A stretch of DNA of 64,000 nucleotides. Source: Ehretia macrophylla. Its lineage: Eukaryota; Streptophyta; Magnoliopsida; Boraginales; Ehretiaceae. Each line of letters opens with the position of its first letter. Within the stretch, counting starts at the first letter, position 1. Position numbers and translations under genes: made by a program. Where the stretch lies: positions 25,173,139 to 25,237,138 of the forward strand of contig CM075769.1 in the NCBI GenBank assembly GCA_037974665.1, written 5' to 3'. The notes beneath the pieces are model-generated. The model had not been told where the DNA came from and searched no databases. It saw nothing but the letters and a program-made list of their open reading frames with translations. Of this stretch, positions 58,835 through 64,000 are shown one piece after another.

Positions 58835-59524
58835 TTCTATAGGGGAAAAGATTTCTTACCAGTTTAAAAGGGGTAGTATATGTATGCAATAAAAATCACT
58901 TAAGCATCCTTGTTATGCGCAAACATATTAATTGTACTTTTCACACATTAAGTAACTAACATTGATACATAGTTGATATACCAACTCATTATGCAACTAC
59001 TAATTATATCGTAAGCAGTTAACATTCATTTTACTTAGCATCTACTTTATTCCATATAATTACCTAAGTTAGTGACTCAAGTGTAAGTTTTCTTAATAGA
59101 AACTAAGGTAAGTAACATAGACAGTTAAAAAGTATATGTATCACATTTATTCATTGTACACCTTTATAAATACCACTCATACAAGGTCAAGGCACATTAG
59201 TACACATGGTCACATAAGTATACATTCTGATCAAACTATACAAGTGCACATAGTCACATTTTTGTACATTTAACACATTCTTCATATTTCCCATAGGTAA
59301 TTCACGTAGAACCACGTTTTCGTTTAAATCATACATATTCACATAGTTATACATTTCACCTAAACTTTCTCTTTCACGCAAATATAATTCATAAGAGCAC
59401 ATTTTACCCAAATAAACATAACCCATATCCAATGACAACCTTTTTCAAAAATCACTTCACATGCACGTACTCGAGGTTCGCTACTCAACAGACCGAGGAC
59501 CCTGTCCTGGCTAAGAGCATTTAA
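58835..59524 (-). other. Noncoding leader of V
   Basis: About 690 bp between gag start and primer site, with repeated ACATAGT/TACATTT words and no credible reading frame. This texture (short TATGTGA-type words in sense) also occurs after the primer sites of A and B. Confidence 0.55.
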
Positions 59525-59536
59525 GCTATGATACCA
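59525..59536 (-). other. Primer-binding site of V
   Basis: The minus strand reads TGGTATCATAGC, one base off the initiator-Met complement, two bases from the LTR edge at 59539. Confidence 0.82.
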
Positions 59537-59538
59537 AC

Positions 59539-60039
59539 TGTAACAACCTGTTCCCTCACGGAAACAAAGGCTATATAAATCCACTATATACAACCCGATC
59601 CCAATCCCAAGTCACGAAAAATGAGAGAAAACGGACGGAGTCTCCCCTATTTATAGGACTAACCAATAACCTGTGAACAACCGAATATAATCACAAAACC
59701 ATAATCCAACATTCTCCCACAAATCCAACTCTAACCAACCAACTATGCCCCAACTCAAGGCCATCCGGGCCTTAGATAAAACAACAAGATAAGCACACAA
59801 GCACGCGTGGGATTCAACCATTGAAATACTATGTTATAAAATCACTTATCACACCACTCTAACCTTGTCTATAAACCATTCTAGTAATTAGAGACCGTCA
59901 ATCATCTACTAATCACACCTAAGCATGCATGAAAGACATATAGCGAAAGTACATTAAGTTATAACAGTCATTTACAATCCTGCCAAACATGTTGGCTAAA
60001 CCTACAACACTTTATAAGATTCAAAAGGTCGAGAATATA
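59539..60039 (-). repeat. 5' LTR of V, inner piece
   Basis: 501 bp matching 54175 onward, up to the insertion of U in …GGTCGAGAATATA. Target duplication ATATA at 60035-60039 and 62530-62534. Confidence 0.92.
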
Positions 60040-62529
60040 TGTCACGCCCCGACCCAACCCCCAAGCTAAAGGTTAAGTCCGAACCCGACACACGGACAGA
60101 GTCTCCCCTGTACCGTGGACATTCTAAAAACCTGTAAACACTTAAACAAAGTCCCAACAATACAATACAAGCTTTTCTTAAATAAACAACAAAGTTCTAA
60201 GGCCATCCGAGCCTTATGGTACACAATAGTTCCAAAACACACAAGCATGCGAGAACTTATTATCAACATAGTTTTATAATCATGACATTCTAGGAAATCA
60301 ATTAAACATAATTGGAAGACGAAACATTTCTACTTTAAGTCATTCACTCCCAAGCAAGCAAAGCGAATAGAAGTAGATCATAAGTTATTACAGTTCATAG
60401 GCTTTCAAAGCTACAACACAACCAACTAGTCTTCAACTTATATAACAAGCATATACATAGCCCTTGGGCTACAAAATAGTACATAAAGTAATCAGATGAA
60501 TCTTCCACATAGCAACAATTCATTAACCACCTCAAGCTATTAGGCACAGCAACTAAGGTAAAGGCTCAATCTGAACTTCTTCTTCATCAACTAAATCAAC
60601 AAGCTGGGGATCACCCTTAACGTCTCCTGAAACAGATATCGAGGTATGAGCAACCACTGTTGCCCAGTGAGGGATATAGTCCCGAGGCGTGCAATGCAAC
60701 ATATAATACAATTATACAACAATAACACTTAGACAATTAAAGAAACAATGATAACTTAAATAACCACACATTTAAAAGGATACATTTCACACAATCCCCT
60801 ATACACCAATCTTCACAGGTCTTCAATCACGATCCACGAACCACGAGCACGATCACAATAAGCCGGCATAACCCCAATCACTCCAGTGGGTGTACTCCGG
60901 ATGTACCCCGAATCCTACGACCCAACATCCCCTGGCAATCTCCGGACTAGGCGAATGAGGGACTAGGGCACGGAGTTTGAATATCCACCGGCAAGCCCTC
61001 TGCCGCCCAGCCGATATTCAACACATCCGCCCCTGACACTATGGTTGCGCAACCACTATGCAATGCACTTAACGATGACAAGTTAAAAGCAATAATATAA
61101 GCATTAACACATATGAGGATCAACAAAGTAGGTTGACCTCGATGCAATGAGAATAGAACAATTATATAAGCAAATATGCAGTTTTGCAAAGAGACATTAC
61201 AAAATAACCATAGAATTATACCAAAAGCTCCAAATCAACTTAATATCACATATAAACACTCAAGAAGACATGCCGTGGGTTTAGAAATGTGAGACAACCG
61301 AAATTGCACTTAAACCCCTTTATTTTACAAACTATTTCTCTTCCAAACCAAAGTTAATGATTTCATTTTCAAAGGGAACTCTCCCAACCTTCTAACTAAC
61401 CCTCAAGGTACCCTCTCAACCCTCTAACTCATTCAAATGCCCGCGATTACCCTGAAAGCCCCAAATTTCCTCTTATGGCTTTAAACTACGCGTACATTGT
61501 CCGGGCTTCAAACAAGGGATATCAAGGCATCTATAGCACCTAGGTAGCCTAAGGATACTAGAATTGAAGCCCGAATCCACCCAGATTCGCATTAACCCCA
61601 AAAGCCCCAAGTTAAAGTCGGCTATTTTCCATTTTAGGCGATTTAAAGACAATGCAAGTACACGGGGCTATTAGGTTACCTTCACTAGCACCTAAGGTGT
61701 CTATTAGAAGCATTAAATCAAGCTAATTCGAGCAATTACGCAAAACCCTAGAAAAACGTCACTATTCACCCAAAATTTCAAATTAACGATTCTAACCGTT
61801 TAAAAAGCGAAACAACGGCTCAAATGTGTTCTCTAGCATTCATATAGATGGTATATTAGCATAGATAACAATTACAATGGCATTTAATCATATTTTCAAC
61901 AAATCAAGAAATGAGCAACTATTTAAAAATGCAAAAATAAGCCGTGAAATCCCTCACCAATACGCGTAGGAGCACCTAGGGACCTTGCAAACACCCTACA
62001 CTAGTTGCTCAAGGCTTGGAGAGGCTTGGATTGGAGGCTTGGTGAGCAAAATCTCCCTCTTTTCTTCTCTTGGAGCTGTCGGGTTCAGCACAGTGTTTTC
62101 AGCTTTCAATTTTTTTTTTCTTTTGCATTTTATGAGCTTAGGTGATATATAAAAGGGGCTAAGTTGAGGTGGGGTCATTTGGGTGCTTAAGTGATCTATT
62201 ATAATGCGCGTTGCTAACTCTAAAACGAGGCTAATGTATAAAACTTAGGCTAGCTAATTAAATCTATAAAGTTATTACGTAACACTATTCACTTGACTAC
62301 TAAAATCATTTTCTAAATGAGTTCTCCTATCGCCTCTAGCTCAAATGCACATTTTTCCCACTACTTTTACAATTAATATGATTTAATAAAAATGCTAATT
62401 AACTGATAGAAGGCAGTTTAAAAATGGAGTGAATAGTAACTCAAGAAGGCAGTCAATAATGCACAGAAGGAAATGCGCAAACAAGGATGCAACAGTAATC
62501 AAATGTATGGCTAAATCTCAGGCGTCACA
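60040..62529 (-). mobile_element. Element U: solo LTR
   Basis: 2490 bp; the minus strand runs TGTGACGCCTGAGATTTAG to GGTCGGGGCGTGACA, with target duplication ATATA on both sides. No interior. Its sense start resembles C (…ACATTTGATTACTGTTGCATCC against ACATTTATTTACTGTTGCATC), as does its hairpin module, so it is probably a shorter relative of C. A TATA-like TGATATATAAAAGG (plus-strand bases) lies near 62143-62156; GGTGAGGGATTTCACGG near 61958 in sense. Confidence 0.9.
60648..61140 (-). other. Four-hairpin RNA-like module, solo LTR U
   Basis: In sense: H1 at 61140-61115, GAGGTCAAC pairing GTTGATCCTC around CTACTTT with one bulge. H2 at 61054-61043, GGTTGCGCAACC within a longer TGGTTGCGCAACCA. 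H3 at 60909-60888, GGGGTAC, ATCCGGA, GTACACCC. H4 at 60665-60648, GGGCAAC pairing GTTGCTC around AGTG. TTTCAGG follows H4, as in C. Confidence 0.75.
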
Positions 62530-62534
62530 ATATA

Positions 62535-64000
62535 TACAAGACCATAGGTCACAAAATAGACTATAAGCAACTAACATCTACTTGACGCTAGGGCCCACGA
62601 AGCATATACAAGTATCCACAAAATTAGCAGCAAGGTATCACGTAGTCAAGGAGTCTGACGAGTCTTGTCCTCAGCAGGCTCAAGGGAAGCCGAACTTGCT
62701 TTACCTGAAATTGTTAGCAACGAGGGTGAGCATACCAAACACGTATGCCAGTGAGGAAGGGGAAACGGGAACACTATCTCTGGGTTCGTGCAATGCAACA
62801 AATACATGTATTATACAATAAATAGACACAAGAATTCAATGAAATACCACACAATAAATAAGATATAATCTCGATGATCCTGAATAATCCAATTCTCAAA
62901 CCACGATCCTCGAACCACGAATCACGAATAGAAATATGAAGAATAATGTCACTGATAATGATAAGCCGGCATCCCCTTAAAACTCCAAGTTGGGTGTACT
63001 CCGGATGTACCCCGAAATCCAATGACCCAACTCTCCTTGGGTGGCATCCTAAGCGAGAGGGGGACTGGGCAACCATGGTAGCCGAGGTAGACCGGCAAGC
63101 CCGATGCCACCCAGTTTCCACGACACTACCATGCCCAAATGGTTGCGCAACCACGATACAATGCACTCAAAATGATAACAATAGAATAAATCAATAAACA
63201 CATGATTGAGGGTCAACAAAGTAGGTTGCCCTCACACACAAGATATGGACAATAAGTGCACGTAATCTATGTACAAGTAAATAAACTATTATGCACATAA
63301 GGATAAAGACTCCCTCACCTGGATTAATTCAAGCACGCAAGAGAATGGCTCCGATTTACTTCAACTTTCCCGAATTAACGTGAATATGTAACCCTAGGGT
63401 ATTCATATAAGTTTAGCAATTAACTATAATAATTCCAACTCAACTCTTATTTAACTCAACCCTACAACAATAAAAGTTATATCTATAATCACTTATTCAC
63501 ACAAGTTCATATTCTATATACAATTGGGCTACAAAGTTCACCTTACCATATCATTAGACAACATAAAAGACATTAAAAGTATCAAATACCTTCAAGTTAA
63601 GATTATAAGTTATAAATTCCAATTACTCTTATTTACAACAATCAATAATCATATAACTAGATGAGCTATCCTTGTAGTCCTACTCACTTAGCATACAATG
63701 TCTATTAGAATTTGATCTCTAACAAAATACAATTAATATAAACATTAGAACAAGATCTAAACATTAAATATGAAAATAACTATATGTACACAAATGGGTC
63801 ATCAACACATTTTTCACGAAACTCTGCAAAAAGCTCAAATATACTCTAGAATGCATTCAAATACACAACAAGCAACTACCTGACAATACAAGTGCCAAAA
63901 CACCCAATTCACGCGTTTTCCCCTTTTGTTATCTTAAGTCATTTAACTCCAAACCGAAGGCTAAGGCTCAAGATTCACAAACTAACTATTCTAATCTTCT
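62535..64000 (-). repeat. 5' LTR of V, outer piece, cut by the window end
   Basis: Resumes V's LTR after U (matches 54674 onward) and leaves the window. About 1.4 kb of the LTR lies beyond 64000. Contains the second copy of the V hairpin module: H1 63233-63208, H2 63152-63141, H3 63013-62992, H4 62749-62728. Confidence 0.92.

Larger units (their letters stand above)
54175..64000 (-). mobile_element. Element V: large non-autonomous LTR element running off the right edge
   Basis: 3' LTR 54175-57565 (3391 bp), interior 57566-59538 (1973 bp), 5' LTR from 59539 to beyond 64000, split by solo LTR U. Minus-strand LTR start TGTGACGCCCAAGATCAC, end GGTTGTTACA. The interior carries only a gag-like fossil with zinc knuckles, a degenerate repeat and a microsatellite. 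The LTRs differ by a few percent in stretches compared, so it is older than A1 and A2. GCAGG at 54170-54174 may be one target duplication; the other is outside. Broken. Confidence 0.88.

Noticed and set aside
1-64000. Host protein genes, CRISPR arrays, rRNA
   Set aside because: All longer frames are element parts or shadows of them; repeats are LTRs or microsatellites; no rRNA words seen.

Overview
The window looks like a gene-free block of flowering-plant nuclear DNA made almost wholly of nested LTR retrotransposons. The evidence is Ty3/gypsy (Tekay-type chromovirus) and Ty1/copia coding fossils, initiator-Met-tRNA primer sites, 5-bp target duplications and very long TGTGAC/TGTAAC-type LTRs. 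I see no host gene, tRNA, rRNA or CRISPR. The species cannot be named from the sequence alone.

Layout (letters are mine). X is an old minus-strand gypsy-like element at 42.1-44.7 kb. Y, a plus-strand LTR, sits in X's LTR and fills 28.6-42.1 kb. Y is split by Z (a minus-strand Ty1/copia element running off the left edge) and by A2 (29480-39429). Z's 2.4-kb LTR is split by B (4164-25264) and by solo LTR D (25968-28516). B's 3' LTR is split by A1 (8229-18157) and by solo LTR C (20295-24495). On the right, W is a minus-strand array LTR-internal-LTR-internal-LTR (44.7-54.2 kb). Its last LTR is entered by V (54175 to beyond the right edge), and V's 5' LTR holds solo LTR U (60040-62529). Five-base target duplications were read on both sides of A1, A2, B, C, D and U, so most of the nest is firm.

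A1 and A2 are sister copies of one Tekay-type family with about 2.45-kb LTRs. Hand counts give roughly 1.5% (A1) and just under 1% (A2) divergence between each pair of LTRs, so both are young; both are broken. B and V have LTRs of 3.0-3.4 kb and short interiors with little or no coding sequence, so they look like large non-autonomous derivatives. W keeps gag, protease and chromodomain-end fossils but not the central pol parts.

The most interesting signal is non-coding. Otherwise diverged LTRs (B, C, D, Y, U, V, and partly A, W and X) carry a colinear set of predicted RNA hairpins near the LTR 3' side, hence in the 5' leader of the genomic RNA. The stems change by compensation while loops and spacing hold. 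The set is: H1, with loop core CTACTTTG; H2, the palindrome GGTTGCGCAACC; H3, a stem around ATCCGGA; and H4, a stem opening CTCACTGRG, followed shortly by CAGG. Non-autonomous members keep the set, as expected of cis-acting signals supplied in trans.
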